DNA of 45,096 bases from Salinarimonas sp. (GTDB lineage: Bacteria; Pseudomonadota; Alphaproteobacteria; Rhizobiales; Beijerinckiaceae): NCBI GenBank assembly GCA_020832565.1, contig JAFIEI010000031.1, positions 1-45,096 of the forward strand, written 5' to 3'. Every line of letters begins with the position of its first letter. Position 1 is the stretch's first letter. A program made the translations under genes and the position numbers. The notes under the pieces are model-generated. The model worked only from the letters and a program-made list of their open reading frames with translations, ran no database searches and was not told where the DNA came from. This document shows positions 1 through 9,326 of the stretch, piece after piece.

Positions 1-1046
1 TGGCCGATGGCGATGGCGCCGCCATTGACGTTCACGATATCGGGATCCCAGCCCATATCCTTGTTCACGGCGAGCGCCTGTGCGGCGAAGGCCTCGTTGG
101 CCTCGACGAGATCGAGATCACCGACCTTCCAGCCGGCCTTCTCCAGCGCCTTGCGCGAAGCCGGGATCGGGCCCGTGCCCATGATCGCGGGATCGACGCC
201 GCAGGTCGCCCAGGAGGCGATTCGGGCAAGCGGTGTCAGGCCGCGCTTTTGCGCTTCCGCCGCCGTCATCAGCACGAGCGCGGCTGCACCGTCATTGATG
301 CCCGACGCGTTGCCGGCAGTGACGCTGCCCTCTTTCGAGAAGGCCGGACGCAGCTTCTGCATGCCCTCGAGGGTGGCGCCGGCGCGGATATACTCGTCCT
401 GATCGACCACCGTGTCGCCCTTGCGGGTGGACACCGTGAACGGGGCGATCTCGTCCTTGAACTTGCCCGCCTTCTGCGCCGCTTCCGCCTTGTTCTGCGA
501 GGCGACGGCGAAAGCGTCCTGCTCCTCGCGGGTCAGTTGCCAGCGCGCGGCGACGTTCTCGGCGGTGTTGCCCATGTGATAGCCGTGGAAGGCGTCGATC
601 AGCCCGTCCTTGAGCATCGAATCCATCATCTTCAGATCGCCCATCTTCTGGCCGGAGCGCAGATAGGCGACATGCGGGGCCTGGGACATGGATTCCTGAC
701 CACCCGCGACGATGATGTCGGCATCACCGTTGGCGATCTGCTGCATGCCGATGGCGACGGTGCGCAGGCCGGACCCGCAGAGCTGGTTGAGCCCCCAGGA
801 CGTGGCTTCCTGCGGGATGCCCGCCTTCATCGCCGCCTGGCGGGCGGGATTCTGGCCCTGGCCGGCGGAGAGGATCTGACCGAGAATCACCTCGTCGACC
901 TCACTGCCGTCGACCTTGGCACGCTCCAGCGCCGTGCTGATGGCGACCGCACCGAGTTCATGCGCGGGAACGCTCGCGAACGCCCCGTTGAACGATCCCA
1001 CTGCCGTGCGTGCGGCGGAGACGATCACGATATCCTGGCTAGCCAT
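1..1046 (-). CDS. Acetyl-CoA C-acetyltransferase (thiolase), cut by window edge
   Basis: Condenses two acetyl-CoA to acetoacetyl-CoA, or cleaves it, in the cytoplasm; typical roles are polyhydroxybutyrate synthesis or ketone-body and fatty-acid use. Read from the ATG at 1044-1046, the product begins [14 protein letters not shown], which is the usual thiolase N-terminus. The acyl-accepting cysteine is Cys90 in NQLCGSGLR, and NEAFAAQ and GGAIAIG follow near the edge. The window stops just at the catalytic His motif, so roughly the last 45 residues, including the second catalytic Cys, are missing. It lies 155 bp downstream of fabH on the same strand. Whether it acts in biosynthesis (phaA-like) or degradation (atoB-like) cannot be told here, so no symbol is given. 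Confidence 0.93.
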   Translation of the reverse strand, partial: MASQDIVIVSAARTAVGSFNGAFASVPAHELGAVAISTALERAKVDGSEVDEVILGQILSAGQGQNPARQAAMKAGIPQEATSWGLNQLCGSGLRTVAIGMQQIANGDADIIVAGGQESMSQAPHVAYLRSGQKMGDLKMMDSMLKDGLIDAFHGYHMGNTAENVAARWQLTREEQDAFAVASQNKAEAAQKAGKFKDEIAPFTVSTRKGDTVVDQDEYIRAGATLEGMQKLRPAFSKEGSVTAGNASGINDGAAALVLMTAAEAQKRGLTPLARIASWATCGVDPAIMGTGPIPASRKALEKAGWKVGDLDLVEANEAFAAQALAVNKDMGWDPDIVNVNGGAIAIG

Positions 1047-1201
1047 GGTGCCTTCCATTCCTGTTGGTCGTTACGAAATCTGCCGGCCCGCATGGCTTCA
1101 GCCACGGCGCGCCGTCCTTGCCCTGATGAAAGCAGGCACGGGGGTGAAGTCAAGGGCGGTCGAATGCGCATTCGTCGCCGCAGAGCGTTTCGAACCGCGA
1201 A

Positions 1202-2179
1202 TCACCAACGGATCAGCGCGCTGCCCCAGGTAAATCCGCCGCCGATCGCCTCCAGCATGACGAGATCGCCGCGCTTGATCCGCCCGTCCTTGATCGCGAC
1301 GTCGAGCGCCAGCGGAATCGAGGCAGCGGAGGTATTGCCGTGGCGGTCGACGGTGATGACCACCTTCTCGCGGGCGATACCGAGCTTGTCGGCGGAGGCG
1401 TCGATGATGCGCTTGTTGGCCTGATGCGGCACGAACCAGTTCAGTTCTTCTGCGCTGGTCCCCGTCTGCGCGAAGGCGGCCTCGACCACGTCGGTGACCA
1501 TGCCCACGGCAAAGCGGAAGACCTCGCGGCCCTCCATGCGCAGGTGCCCCGTCGTCTTGGTGGAACCGGGCCCGCCATCGACATAGAGCTTGTCGCGATA
1601 GCGCCCGTCCGAACGCAATTGCGTGGTCAGAACGCCGCGATCGGCGGAGTTGCCTGCCCCGTCCTGCGCCTCCAGAATCACCGCGCCGGCCCCGTCACCG
1701 AACAGCACGCAGGTGGTGCGGTCCGACCAGTCGAGGATGCGCGAGAAGGTCTCCGCGCCGATCACCAGAGCGCGCCTGTGCGCGCCTGCCTTGAGGAAAT
1801 TATCCGCCGTGGCGATGGCATAGACGAAGCCCGTGCACACCGCCTGCAGATCGAAGGCCGCGCCGTGATGCATGCCGAGGCCGGCCTGGATCTGCGTGGC
1901 CGTCGAGGGGAAGGTGTTGTCGGGCGTCGAAGTGGCGCAGATGATCAGGTCGATATCGTCGATGCCGAGCCCCGCATCGGCGAGCGCGGCCTGCGCGGCC
2001 TTGATGCCGAGCACCGAGGTGGTTTCATCTTCCGCTGCGATATGGCGCTGGCGGATGCCGGTGCGCTGGGCGATCCAGGCATCGGAGGTTTCGACGACGG
2101 CTTCGAGCTCGGCATTGCTCACCGCCTTGCGCGGGAGCGCGGAGCCACAGCCGACGACGACGGAACGTTGGAAGGTCAC
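1202..2179 (-). CDS. fabH: Beta-ketoacyl-ACP synthase III (FabH)
   Basis: Starts type II fatty-acid synthesis by condensing acetyl-CoA with malonyl-ACP in the cytoplasm. The 325-residue length is normal for the family. The catalytic triad is visible: Cys115 in AVCTGFVYA, His252 in [10 protein letters not shown] and Asn282 in RHGNTSAAS. The C-terminus [14 protein letters not shown] is the classic FabH ending. It begins 12 bp after the plsX stop on the same strand, the common plsX-fabH operon order. In many alphaproteobacteria ihfA and a MerR-type gene follow fabH; here the next gene on this strand is a thiolase. Confidence 0.96.
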   Translation of the reverse strand: MTFQRSVVVGCGSALPRKAVSNAELEAVVETSDAWIAQRTGIRQRHIAAEDETTSVLGIKAAQAALADAGLGIDDIDLIICATSTPDNTFPSTATQIQAGLGMHHGAAFDLQAVCTGFVYAIATADNFLKAGAHRRALVIGAETFSRILDWSDRTTCVLFGDGAGAVILEAQDGAGNSADRGVLTTQLRSDGRYRDKLYVDGGPGSTKTTGHLRMEGREVFRFAVGMVTDVVEAAFAQTGTSAEELNWFVPHQANKRIIDASADKLGIAREKVVITVDRHGNTSAASIPLALDVAIKDGRIKRGDLVMLEAIGGGFTWGSALIRW

Positions 2180-2191
2180 TGTCTCACATCC

Positions 2192-3289
2192 TCAGGACGA
2201 GGTGGCGATCGGGGTCTCGTCGAGCATATCCCGGATCGTCCGCATCAATTGGTAATGGCCCATGTCGTAGGCGATGTCCACGGCAGCCGCGAAGCCCTTC
2301 ACGTCGGCACCGCCATGGCTCTTGATCACGACGCCCTCCAGACCGAGGAAAACGCCGCCGTTTGCGCGACTGGGATCCATCTTGGCCCTCAACGCATCGA
2401 AGGCCGGTTTGGCGAAGAGATAACCGAGCTTTGCCCGCCAGGTCCGCCCCATCGCAGCGCGCAGATACTCGCCGATCTGCTTGGCCGTGCCCTCGGCGGT
2501 CTTGAGCGCGATATTGCCGGTGAAGCCTTCCGTCACCACGACATCGACGCTGCCCTTGCCGATATCGTCGCCCTCGACGAAGCCGCGATAATCGAGATTG
2601 GCAAGATCGGCCTCGCGCAGGGTGCGCCCCGCTTCCTTGACCGCCTCGATCCCCTTGATCTCCTCGCGCCCGACATTGAGCAGGCCGACGCTCGGACGCT
2701 CCATGTCGAAGACGATACGCGCCATGGCCGCACCGAGCACGGCGAGATTGACGTAATGGCTCGCATCCGCGCCGATGCTCGCGCCGACATCGAGCACGAT
2801 GCTCTCGCCGCGCACGGTTGGCCAGATCGCGGCAATGGCGGGACGCTCCACCTGCGGCATGGTCTTGAGGCAGAACATCGACATCGCCATCAGCGCGCCG
2901 GTATTGCCGGCGGAGACACAGGCATCGGCATCGCCGTCGCGCACGGCCTGGATCGCCCGCCACATCGAGGACTTGTAGCGCCCGACGCGCAGGGCCTGGC
3001 TCGGCTTCTCGTCCATCTTGATGGACACTTCCGTATGCGCAAACGTGCTCGCGGCCTTCAGTTGCGGATGCCTGTCGAGCACCGGCGCCACCTGCGCCTC
3101 GTCGCCGAAAATCGAAAAGCGCATTTCCGGGTGGCGCTCCAGTGCCAGCGCGGCCCCGGGAATCACCACGTCGGGGCCGTGATCGCCCCCCATGGCATCG
3201 ATCGCGATACGCACCGGCTTTGCCTGAGTGGCACGCGTATCCGCAGCCTTGCCCGCTTCACGGGCGTTTGTCGCGGTGGAATCCTGCAT
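2192..3289 (-). CDS. plsX: Phosphate acyltransferase PlsX
   Basis: Makes acyl-phosphate from acyl-ACP, the donor for PlsY in phospholipid synthesis; a peripheral membrane enzyme. The family signature [13 protein letters not shown] lies at about residues 27-39, followed by [10 protein letters not shown] and the C-terminal [18 protein letters not shown] place the start at the ATG at 3287-3289 ([14 protein letters not shown]), giving 365 residues with a 25-residue polar leader. The frame stays open to 3640, but that extension is low-complexity, unlike PlsX, and runs into the divergent XRE gene. A start nearer to RIAIDAMGG, with a non-ATG codon, is possible. It is probably co-transcribed with fabH. 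Confidence 0.95.
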   Translation of the reverse strand: MQDSTATNAREAGKAADTRATQAKPVRIAIDAMGGDHGPDVVIPGAALALERHPEMRFSIFGDEAQVAPVLDRHPQLKAASTFAHTEVSIKMDEKPSQALRVGRYKSSMWRAIQAVRDGDADACVSAGNTGALMAMSMFCLKTMPQVERPAIAAIWPTVRGESIVLDVGASIGADASHYVNLAVLGAAMARIVFDMERPSVGLLNVGREEIKGIEAVKEAGRTLREADLANLDYRGFVEGDDIGKGSVDVVVTEGFTGNIALKTAEGTAKQIGEYLRAAMGRTWRAKLGYLFAKPAFDALRAKMDPSRANGGVFLGLEGVVIKSHGGADVKGFAAAVDIAYDMGHYQLMRTIRDMLDETPIATSS

Positions 3290-3632
3290 GAAGCGTCTGT
3301 AACTCGGTTTCTCGGAAGCGGCAGCCTGTAACTGCCGCAGGCGCCGGACCATAGCGCCATGGCGCTTTGGTGCAACCTGAATTTCGAGATGGAGGTGCGG
3401 GCGGCATCCGGTGGACCGGCGAACTCCGCGCCGCTGCCTTGCCCCGCCTTCCATACGCGACGACGCCACAAAGCCGATGCGATTGCGCGCCGGCGGGATC
3501 GGGGAACCCGCCCTGCAGCCGGGGATGGTTGCATCGCGCAGGAGCAAAACTGATATCCGGAATGTGGATATTGATATTTGGACGATCAACTCTGCTGCTC
3601 TAGCCTGCACCCGTCTCGTTATGCAGGATGCC
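3290..3632. promoter_or_regulatory. Divergent plsX/XRE intergenic region with symmetric elements
   Basis: No convincing gene. On the plsX side there are a 7-bp stem-loop (3318-3324 with 3332-3338, GCGGCAG/CTGCCGC) and a perfect 14-bp palindrome AGCGCCATGGCGCT (3353-3366). On the XRE side there is ATATCC-N7-GGATAT (3553-3571), followed by a further ATATT. The last one lies about 60-80 bp before the XRE start and is a plausible autoregulatory operator. These symmetries are directly visible; their binding roles are inferred. Confidence 0.4.
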
Positions 3633-3899
3633 ATGATCACTTCGGCTCAAATGCGCGCCGCGCGGGCATTGCTCGGTATCGACCAGAAGACCCTGGCTGA
3701 AATGTCCGGTCTGTCGGTGCCGACGATCCAGCGCATGGAATCCGGTGGAGGCGATGTGCGCGGCGTGGTGGACAGCCTGACGAAGGTTGTCCGGGCGCTC
3801 GAACGTGCGGGGATCGAACTCATTGCCGAGGGCGCCACCAGCACAGCGGGCGGGCGTGGTGTACGCCTCAGAGATCTTTCCCATCGCCCCGGAAATTGA
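3633..3899 (+). CDS. Small XRE-family helix-turn-helix regulator
   Basis: An 88-residue protein that is almost only an XRE (Cro/CI-type) DNA-binding domain. The sequence [19 protein letters not shown] leads into [18 protein letters not shown], which reads as helices 1-3 with the recognition helix around [10 protein letters not shown] longer in-frame start at 3621 (MQDAMITS) would add four residues. Similar stand-alone HTH proteins are common in alphaproteobacteria. A near-symmetric element upstream (3553-3571) may be its own operator. The SulP transporter starts 68 bp downstream on the same strand, so it may regulate or be co-transcribed with that gene; the target is inferred only from position. 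Confidence 0.82.
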   Translation: MITSAQMRAARALLGIDQKTLAEMSGLSVPTIQRMESGGGDVRGVVDSLTKVVRALERAGIELIAEGATSTAGGRGVRLRDLSHRPGN

Positions 3900-3967
3900 A
3901 TCGCGACGGCGACCGCCGACAGACAGCCGACGATCCCGCCGCCTGCCTTGTGAAGGTGTGGCCGACA

Positions 3968-5695
3968 ATGACCACGACGAGAGCGAGCGAAGGACCGGGC
4001 TTCGCCGAGATGTTCACCCCGAAACTCTGGACCGTCTTGCGCGAGGGCTATGGGGCCGGACATCTGCGCGCGGATGCCGTTGCCGGGCTCACGGTCGCCA
4101 TCGTGGCGCTGCCGCTGTCGATGGCGATCGCCATCGCATCCGGAGCGACACCGGCGCAGGGGCTCTACACGGCGATTGTCGGTGGGTTTCTGGTTTCGCT
4201 GCTCGGGGGCTCCCGGTTCCAGATCGGAGGGCCTGCAGGGGCCTTCATCATTCTCGTGGCGGCAACGGTTGCCGAACACGGCATGGACGGGCTGATCCTC
4301 GCGACTTTCATTTCCGGGCTGATGCTGGCCGGTGTCGGATTTCTGCGGCTGGGTACTTTCATCAAGTTCATCCCGTTTCCGGTCACGGTCGGTTTCACCG
4401 CCGGGATTGCGGTGATCATCTTTGCCAGCCAGATCAAGCAACTCTTCGGGCTGTCGCTGGATGACGAGCCCGGCGCATTGGTCGCGAAACTCGCCGCCCT
4501 GTGGAACGTGCGCGCCAGCATCACGCCCGCCGCGCTCGGTCTGTCGCTCGCCACGATCGCGATCATCCTGGGTATCCGCAAATGGCGGCCGAAATGGCCC
4601 GGCATGCTGATCGCAATCGTTGTCGCTGCGGTGGCGAGCTTCGTGCTCGGCCTCCCGGTCGAAACCATCGGAACCCGATTCGGTGGCATTCCGTCGAGCC
4701 TTCCGTTTCCCGCCCTGCCGGAAATCTCACTCAGCCGGGTCGTGGCCGTGCTTCCTGCGGCAATCGCGTTCACGCTGCTCGGTTCGATCGAATCCCTGCT
4801 GTCGGCCGTGGTCGCAGACGGCATGACCGGGCGTCGCCACAGGTCGAATTGTGAACTGGTGGCCCAGGGTGTCGCGAATGTCGGCTCCTCGGTCTTCGGG
4901 GGGTTCTGCGTCACCGGCACAATCGCCAGAACGGCCACCAATGTGCGCTCGGGTGCGCACGGGCCCGTGGCCGGGATGCTGCACGCCGTGTTTCTGTTGA
5001 TGTTCATGCTGATCGCGGCTCCGGTCGCGGCCTATATTCCGCTCGCCGCGCTGGCGGGCGTCCTGGTCGTCGTGGCCTGGAACATGATCGAGCGCCCGGC
5101 GATCGCCGTGCTCGTCCGCTCGGGCTGGGGCGAAGCGACCGTGCTCGCGGCGACCTTCTTCCTGACGATCTTCCGGGATCTGACCGAAGCGATCATCGTC
5201 GGCGTCGCCCTCGGCTCGGTGCTGTTCATCCAGCGGATGAGTCGCACCACCGCGATCTACAGGGATATCCCACTGGTCGGCCGTGACGAGGCGGATACGG
5301 CGCGATCGCGGGACGCCTATGACGGGAAAGCGAGTGCGGATTCCGAAATCGTCATCTACCGCATTACCGGTGCGCTGTTCTTCGGGGCCGCAGCCTCGAT
5401 CGGCTCGGTGCTCGATCGCATCGATGATGCACACGAGGCGTTGATCGTGGATTTCTCGGCCGTGCCGTTTCTCGATTCGACCGGCGCGAACATGATCGAA
5501 GGGCTCGCGCACAAGGCCCGCAACCGGAAGGTCGAGCTCTGGCTCACCGGCACCAGCCGGCATATTCGCCGGGAGTTGCTCATGCACGACTTGAAGAAGC
5601 CGCTGGTCCATCACGCGACGAGCGTCGAGAGTGCCCTCGCGACCCTGAAACGCCGCGAGGCCCGCCGGAGGGGCGAAACCCGCCACGGTGCATGA
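3968..5695 (+). CDS. SulP/SLC26-family anion transporter with STAS domain
   Basis: Inner-membrane carrier for sulfate, bicarbonate or a related anion. From the ATG at 3968 it has 575 residues: a cytoplasmic start (about 1-30), a membrane core beginning AVAGLTVAIVALPLSMAIAIASG with the family-typical ALYTAIV/GGSRFQIGGPAGAF stretch, and a C-terminal STAS domain at about 455-560 (IVDFSAVPFLDSTGANMIEGL). The frame is open to a TTG at 3896 that would overlap the XRE stop, but the ATG fits the family better. Substrate cannot be read from sequence; many proteobacterial SulP proteins carry bicarbonate or dicarboxylates rather than sulfate. It ends 60 bp before a convergent gene. Confidence 0.92.
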   Translation: MTTTRASEGPGFAEMFTPKLWTVLREGYGAGHLRADAVAGLTVAIVALPLSMAIAIASGATPAQGLYTAIVGGFLVSLLGGSRFQIGGPAGAFIILVAATVAEHGMDGLILATFISGLMLAGVGFLRLGTFIKFIPFPVTVGFTAGIAVIIFASQIKQLFGLSLDDEPGALVAKLAALWNVRASITPAALGLSLATIAIILGIRKWRPKWPGMLIAIVVAAVASFVLGLPVETIGTRFGGIPSSLPFPALPEISLSRVVAVLPAAIAFTLLGSIESLLSAVVADGMTGRRHRSNCELVAQGVANVGSSVFGGFCVTGTIARTATNVRSGAHGPVAGMLHAVFLLMFMLIAAPVAAYIPLAALAGVLVVVAWNMIERPAIAVLVRSGWGEATVLAATFFLTIFRDLTEAIIVGVALGSVLFIQRMSRTTAIYRDIPLVGRDEADTARSRDAYDGKASADSEIVIYRITGALFFGAAASIGSVLDRIDDAHEALIVDFSAVPFLDSTGANMIEGLAHKARNRKVELWLTGTSRHIRRELLMHDLKKPLVHHATSVESALATLKRREARRRGETRHGA

Positions 5696-5733
5696 ACGCC
5701 GGGATTCACCGGGGATCGCGCAGGAAGGCTCCG

Positions 5734-5755
5734 GCGGGCAGGTTTTCTGCCCCGC
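5734..5755. terminator. Candidate hairpin between convergent genes
   Basis: GCGGGCAG (5734-5741) can pair with CTGCCCCGC (5747-5755) with one bulged C, around a T-rich loop. It lies between the convergent SulP and TadG-like genes. There is no clear U-tract, so this is a weak call. Confidence 0.3.
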
Positions 5756-7438
5756 TCACCGCGTGATCCGCAGGCGCGAGACCTGCTGGCCGATATTGAG
5801 GAAGGCGTTTTCCAGCGCGGCCGTGTTTCTGGCCATGAAGAAATTCCCCGGATTCGAAGCACAACGTCGAAACAGGTCGAGCACAGCGGCATCCGTTTCA
5901 TTATAAACGACCGTGAAGACCTCCACACCCTGCTGCTTCATCTCGGTGCACATCCGGGCGGTGGAATCGTTCAACGCGCGCTCGGCTTCACTCTGATTCG
6001 TCGCGCCATTGATGAAGCCGTTCGCGAGGAAGTTATAAGACCCGTAATCCGAGCGGGTAATCTCGTTGCGAGCGCCGTAGGAGACGTTGCGGCCGTCGGT
6101 CATCAAGACCATGATCTTCTTTTGCCCTTGCGCATCGAAGGGCGCCGCTCCCGGATATGGGGCATCAGGGGAAAGCACGCGCCAGCCCCAGGCGAGACCT
6201 TCCGCGATATTCGTCCCCGAACCGTTCCAGAAATTCATCGCATCGATCCCGGAGCGAACCTTGGAGAACTCACGCGTCAGCGGCACGATCGGTGTCGGAC
6301 AGGCGCGATTCGGGCCGATCGTCAAAGGGCCGGTGTCATTGATGCTCATCTGCGCCGGGTTGATGTATTTCAAGGTCGAGCGAATACGCTCCGCGTCGGT
6401 TCCCTCGATTTCGTCGTCGAGCCACGAATTGTTGAAGCGCGTGGCGCTGTTCCCACCCTGGCTCATGCGATCGCCCGGCTCGTCGGGAGCGAAATACGGG
6501 ACGAACAACGTGTCGGGATTGCCCGGGTCAGGCGGCGTCAGCGTAAAATCGTGGGGCGCGCGCCGCGCTTCGACGCAGCCTTTCCATTCCGTCCCGGATT
6601 GTCCGAACAGATACATGTGATGCGGATATTGATCGGCGGCCCTGCAGCGCTCGCGCATGGCGATGGCCGGCGCGCCCTGTCCCTGGTTACTGCAGGCCTG
6701 CCCCCCGCCCGGGCCGCTCCCCACGGCATTGCTTCCGGAGCCCTCGGGCAGCTCATCGAGCCGCTCTCCATTGCGCCGCCGCTCGCGCAGCGGGTCGTCG
6801 ATGAAGTTCCAGCCGTTATAAAGCGCCTGCCCGTCCATATCGATCCAGGCGGGATCGAAGCCCTCGCCTTTGATATTCACCGCCGTGACGAAGGGAACCA
6901 GGCTGATGCGGATATCCTGATCCCCGCCGCGCCCTTCCTCGACCGCATTGACGAGGGCATGCGAGGCGCGTTTCAGCGCATTGATGCCGCCGGAACCCAT
7001 CGAGCCGGTATTGTCGAGCACCACGGCGATTTCCAGGCTCTCGGTCGACCGGAAGGCAGATGCCGAAGCGTTCAGTTCCTTGATTCCCAGATGATGCATG
7101 AAGAACAGCCGCACATCGGCCGAGACGTGCCCGGTAATCCGCAGGAAGTTCAATCCGGTCTCGACCTCGACATCCGACGCCGTCACGGTGAAGTTCTGTC
7201 CGCCCAGATTGTTTTCGAGATAGTTCCTGAAGGCCTCCGCGCGATCCTCGTCGGTCTCGGCATCGCGCGCTGCGAGAAGGACCGCCACATCGACGGATTT
7301 CTGCAGCTGCGTCTTGACGTCGAGCATATAGGCACCGTCGACGGCCGCGCCGACGAAGCCCAGTACGACCGGCAGCGACAGCGCGAACAGCATGCCGACA
7401 TTACCGCGGTCGGCTTCGAAAAACGATGGTCTCATCAT
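5756..7438 (-). CDS. TadG-like protein with von Willebrand factor A domain
   Basis: Probably an envelope protein related to the TadE/TadG pseudopilin-like family of Flp/Tad pili. The 560 residues start with a short positively charged tail, the TadE/G-type segment DRGNVGMLFALSLPVVLGFVGAAVDGAYM (hydrophobic, about 13-38) and then an extracytoplasmic region. A vWA domain begins near residue 135 with a full MIDAS start, LDNTGSMGSG (Asp142, Thr144, Ser146), and continues to IMVLMTDGRN near the C-terminus. A Gly/Pro-rich insert sits in the middle. No other tad/cpa genes are in the window, so this looks like an orphan TadG, which is common in Rhizobiales. Two adjacent ATG codons could serve as start. 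Confidence 0.85.
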   Translation of the reverse strand: MMRPSFFEADRGNVGMLFALSLPVVLGFVGAAVDGAYMLDVKTQLQKSVDVAVLLAARDAETDEDRAEAFRNYLENNLGGQNFTVTASDVEVETGLNFLRITGHVSADVRLFFMHHLGIKELNASASAFRSTESLEIAVVLDNTGSMGSGGINALKRASHALVNAVEEGRGGDQDIRISLVPFVTAVNIKGEGFDPAWIDMDGQALYNGWNFIDDPLRERRRNGERLDELPEGSGSNAVGSGPGGGQACSNQGQGAPAIAMRERCRAADQYPHHMYLFGQSGTEWKGCVEARRAPHDFTLTPPDPGNPDTLFVPYFAPDEPGDRMSQGGNSATRFNNSWLDDEIEGTDAERIRSTLKYINPAQMSINDTGPLTIGPNRACPTPIVPLTREFSKVRSGIDAMNFWNGSGTNIAEGLAWGWRVLSPDAPYPGAAPFDAQGQKKIMVLMTDGRNVSYGARNEITRSDYGSYNFLANGFINGATNQSEAERALNDSTARMCTEMKQQGVEVFTVVYNETDAAVLDLFRRCASNPGNFFMARNTAALENAFLNIGQQVSRLRITR

Positions 7439-7548
7439 TGGGACATCCCCTCCACGCGATCATTCAGATCACAGTCGGGTTGCCGCTACGTAAACCGAGT
7501 ATTCGGATAGTTGCCGCGCTTGCGCGAAACGGAGCCCGAGGTTCTTGC
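7439..7548. other. Upstream region of the TadG-like gene
   Basis: No gene is seen. The stretch directly before the TadG start carries a purine-rich ribosome-binding site on the minus strand (AGGGGATG). The rest holds no clear promoter or palindrome until the repeat element that begins at 7549. Confidence 0.5.
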
Positions 7549-7655
7549 TTAGAGCATCATTCTGTCAGGTGGATACCGGCTGACGGAAAAAATGATGCGT
7601 CAAACAATGACTTAGAGCGCCCGGCCTGACTCCGTCAGGTCGGAAAGCGCTCTAA
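7549..7655. repeat. Rhizobial-type intergenic palindromic repeat (RIME-like)
   Basis: Two stem-loops in tandem. The first pairs GCATCATT (7554-7561) with AATGATGC (7591-7598) and contains the phrase GGTGGATACCGGC. The second pairs AGAGCGC (7614-7620) with GCGCTCT (7647-7653), with inner arms CCTGAC (7625-7630) and GTCAGG (7634-7639). The order TTAGAGCAT - GTGGATACCGG - ATGATGCGTCAAA - CTTAGAGCGC matches my recollection of the short palindromic mosaic elements scattered between genes in Rhizobiales. It sits just after the histidine-kinase stop codon, so it may also act as a transcript-end or mRNA-stability structure. Only one copy is in the window. Confidence 0.7.
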
Positions 7656-7664
7656 TGGGGCTGC

Positions 7665-9239
7665 TCAAGCCGCAGCATGCGCGCCGCCGGAGCGCCTGTC
7701 GCGCTTGTTCGGCACATCGTCGGCGCCACCCTGCCGATCCGCGACATCCATCGCCGGCAGGGCGTTCATGACGCGTGAGGCCGGCAGCGTGATGATCACC
7801 TCGGTGCCCTCGCGCGGCGCCGAGCGGAGCTGGAAATGGCCGCCATGCATCTCCACGAGGCCCTTCACGATCGGCAGGCCCAGCCCCGAGCCCTGCTCGG
7901 CGGTCTTCAGGGCCCAGGTGCCGCGCCCGAAGGACGACATGATGATCGGGATTTCCTCGGCGGGAATGCCCGGGCCGTTGTCGCGGATCGAAACGTACTG
8001 GCCGCCGGACGAGGTCCAGCCGGCCTTGATGGTGATCTCGCCGCCGGGCGGGGTGAATTTCACTGCGTTGGAGAGGATGTTGAGGATGATCTGGCGCATC
8101 GCCCGCTCATCCGCCCAGACGCGCGGCAGGCTCGGATCGATCAGGGCCTTGATGGTCTGCTCCTTGGCGCGTGAGCGCAGATTCATCATGTGGCGGCAAT
8201 CGTCGATCATGTAGGAGAGCAGCAGCGCTTCCTCGTTGAGCTCGTAGCGCCCGGCCTCGATGCGCGAGAGGTCGAGGATCTCGTTGATCAGATTGAGAAG
8301 ATGCTGGCCGCTGGAATGGATGTCGGCGGAATAATCCTTGTAGGTGGCGGAGCTGTGCTCGCCGAACACCTCGTCCTTCATCACCTCGGAGAAGCCGAGA
8401 ATCGCATTGAGCGGCGTGCGCAATTCATGGCTCATCGTGGCCAGGAAGCGCGACTTGGCCAGATTGGCCTCCTCCGCCCGCCGGCGCGCTTCGTCGGAAT
8501 TCGCCTTTGCCTCTTCCAGTTCGTAGAACAGCTTGTCCTTCTCCGCGCGCGAGCGCAACGTCGCCAGCGCGCTCGAAAACAGCCGCCGCGCGAGAAAGAT
8601 GAAGAAGATCTGCGCGCTGATCGTCATCGCCGCCATCATCGCGGCATCGACGCTGCGCGTGCTCATGGCGTGCATCAGCACCACGATGGAGAGCGGCAAC
8701 ATGCCGGCATAGACCGCCGCCGGCAGGGTGGCCGAAAGCATCGCCGTCACGGCGGATGCCATCAGGGCAACGAACAGAAGGAAGCTGTCGGAGCCCGCCG
8801 CCGGTGCATTGGCCAGAGCCTGCAGCAACAGCGCCCATGACGCCCCCTGCAGCGCTTCGCCGATGACGAATATCCGATTCCAGTGGCTCAGCCGGATCTC
8901 GTCCTCGCCCTGGCGCAGGAGCCGGCGCGAGAGCATCACCATGAGCCCCATGGCCAGCGCGATCACGAGGAAGAAGAAGGCGGCCGTCTCGACCGGCAGC
9001 CAGAACGAAGCGACGCCGCCGCCCGCGGCCGCCAGAACGAAGAGCGGAATCGCCGCGCCGGTGCGGTATTGCGCGAAGAGGTGGAGGAATTCGAGTTCGA
9101 AGGAGCGTTCCAGTCCGACGGCGGAGGTCAGCCGCTCCCGTGCCGCGCGCATGTTGTGCGCGGCCTTGCGACGCCGCTGGGCGTCGCCATCATAGGATGC
9201 TGTTTCCGGCGGCGTTGCCGTCGCCGTTTCTCTGCTCAT
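7665..9239 (-). CDS. Membrane sensor histidine kinase (DivJ/PleC/PdhS-like core)
   Basis: Inner-membrane two-component sensor of 524 residues. Several hydrophobic segments occupy about 62-220 (for example LFVLAAAGGGVASFW and FFFLVIALAMGLMVML), followed by a coiled linker (about 228-262). The HisKA domain has the phospho-acceptor His271 in MSHELRTPLNAILGFSEV. The ATPase domain has the N-box NILSNAVKFT (387-396), G1 DNGPGIP (420-426) and G2 GSGLGLPI (450-457). The FSEVMKDEVFGEH and DLSRIEAGRYEL wording resembles the DivJ/PleC/PdhS group of alphaproteobacterial cell-cycle kinases. No PAS domain or response regulator is adjacent, so the partner and signal are unknown. Confidence 0.9.
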   Translation of the reverse strand: MSRETATATPPETASYDGDAQRRRKAAHNMRAARERLTSAVGLERSFELEFLHLFAQYRTGAAIPLFVLAAAGGGVASFWLPVETAAFFFLVIALAMGLMVMLSRRLLRQGEDEIRLSHWNRIFVIGEALQGASWALLLQALANAPAAGSDSFLLFVALMASAVTAMLSATLPAAVYAGMLPLSIVVLMHAMSTRSVDAAMMAAMTISAQIFFIFLARRLFSSALATLRSRAEKDKLFYELEEAKANSDEARRRAEEANLAKSRFLATMSHELRTPLNAILGFSEVMKDEVFGEHSSATYKDYSADIHSSGQHLLNLINEILDLSRIEAGRYELNEEALLLSYMIDDCRHMMNLRSRAKEQTIKALIDPSLPRVWADERAMRQIILNILSNAVKFTPPGGEITIKAGWTSSGGQYVSIRDNGPGIPAEEIPIIMSSFGRGTWALKTAEQGSGLGLPIVKGLVEMHGGHFQLRSAPREGTEVIITLPASRVMNALPAMDVADRQGGADDVPNKRDRRSGGAHAAA

Positions 9240-9252
9240 GCAAAAAACCAGT

Positions 9253-9264
9253 ACCGTTAACGGT
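9253..9264. promoter_or_regulatory. 12-bp palindrome in divergent promoter region
   Basis: A perfect palindrome ACCGTTAACGGT lies between the divergent histidine kinase (start 9239) and the nuclease-fold gene (start 9327). Its position 14 bp upstream of the kinase start suggests an operator; the binding factor is unknown. It contains one TTAA, but no second TTAA at the seven-base spacing of a full CtrA box. Confidence 0.35.
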
Positions 9265-9326
9265 TTACGCAGCGATTCGCGTTATGACATTCGCCAGCAT
9301 GCGCAGAATTCGTTAATGTCGGCCTC

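Noticed and set aside
1340-3331. Very long plus-strand frame opposite fabH and plsX
   Set aside because: It lies antisense to two clear enzymes; its translation is His/Arg/Asp-rich with no domain and follows from GC-biased codon use.
3290-3640. N-terminal extension of PlsX to 482 residues
   Set aside because: The extension is Arg/Pro-rich, unlike the family, and overlaps the divergent XRE gene start.
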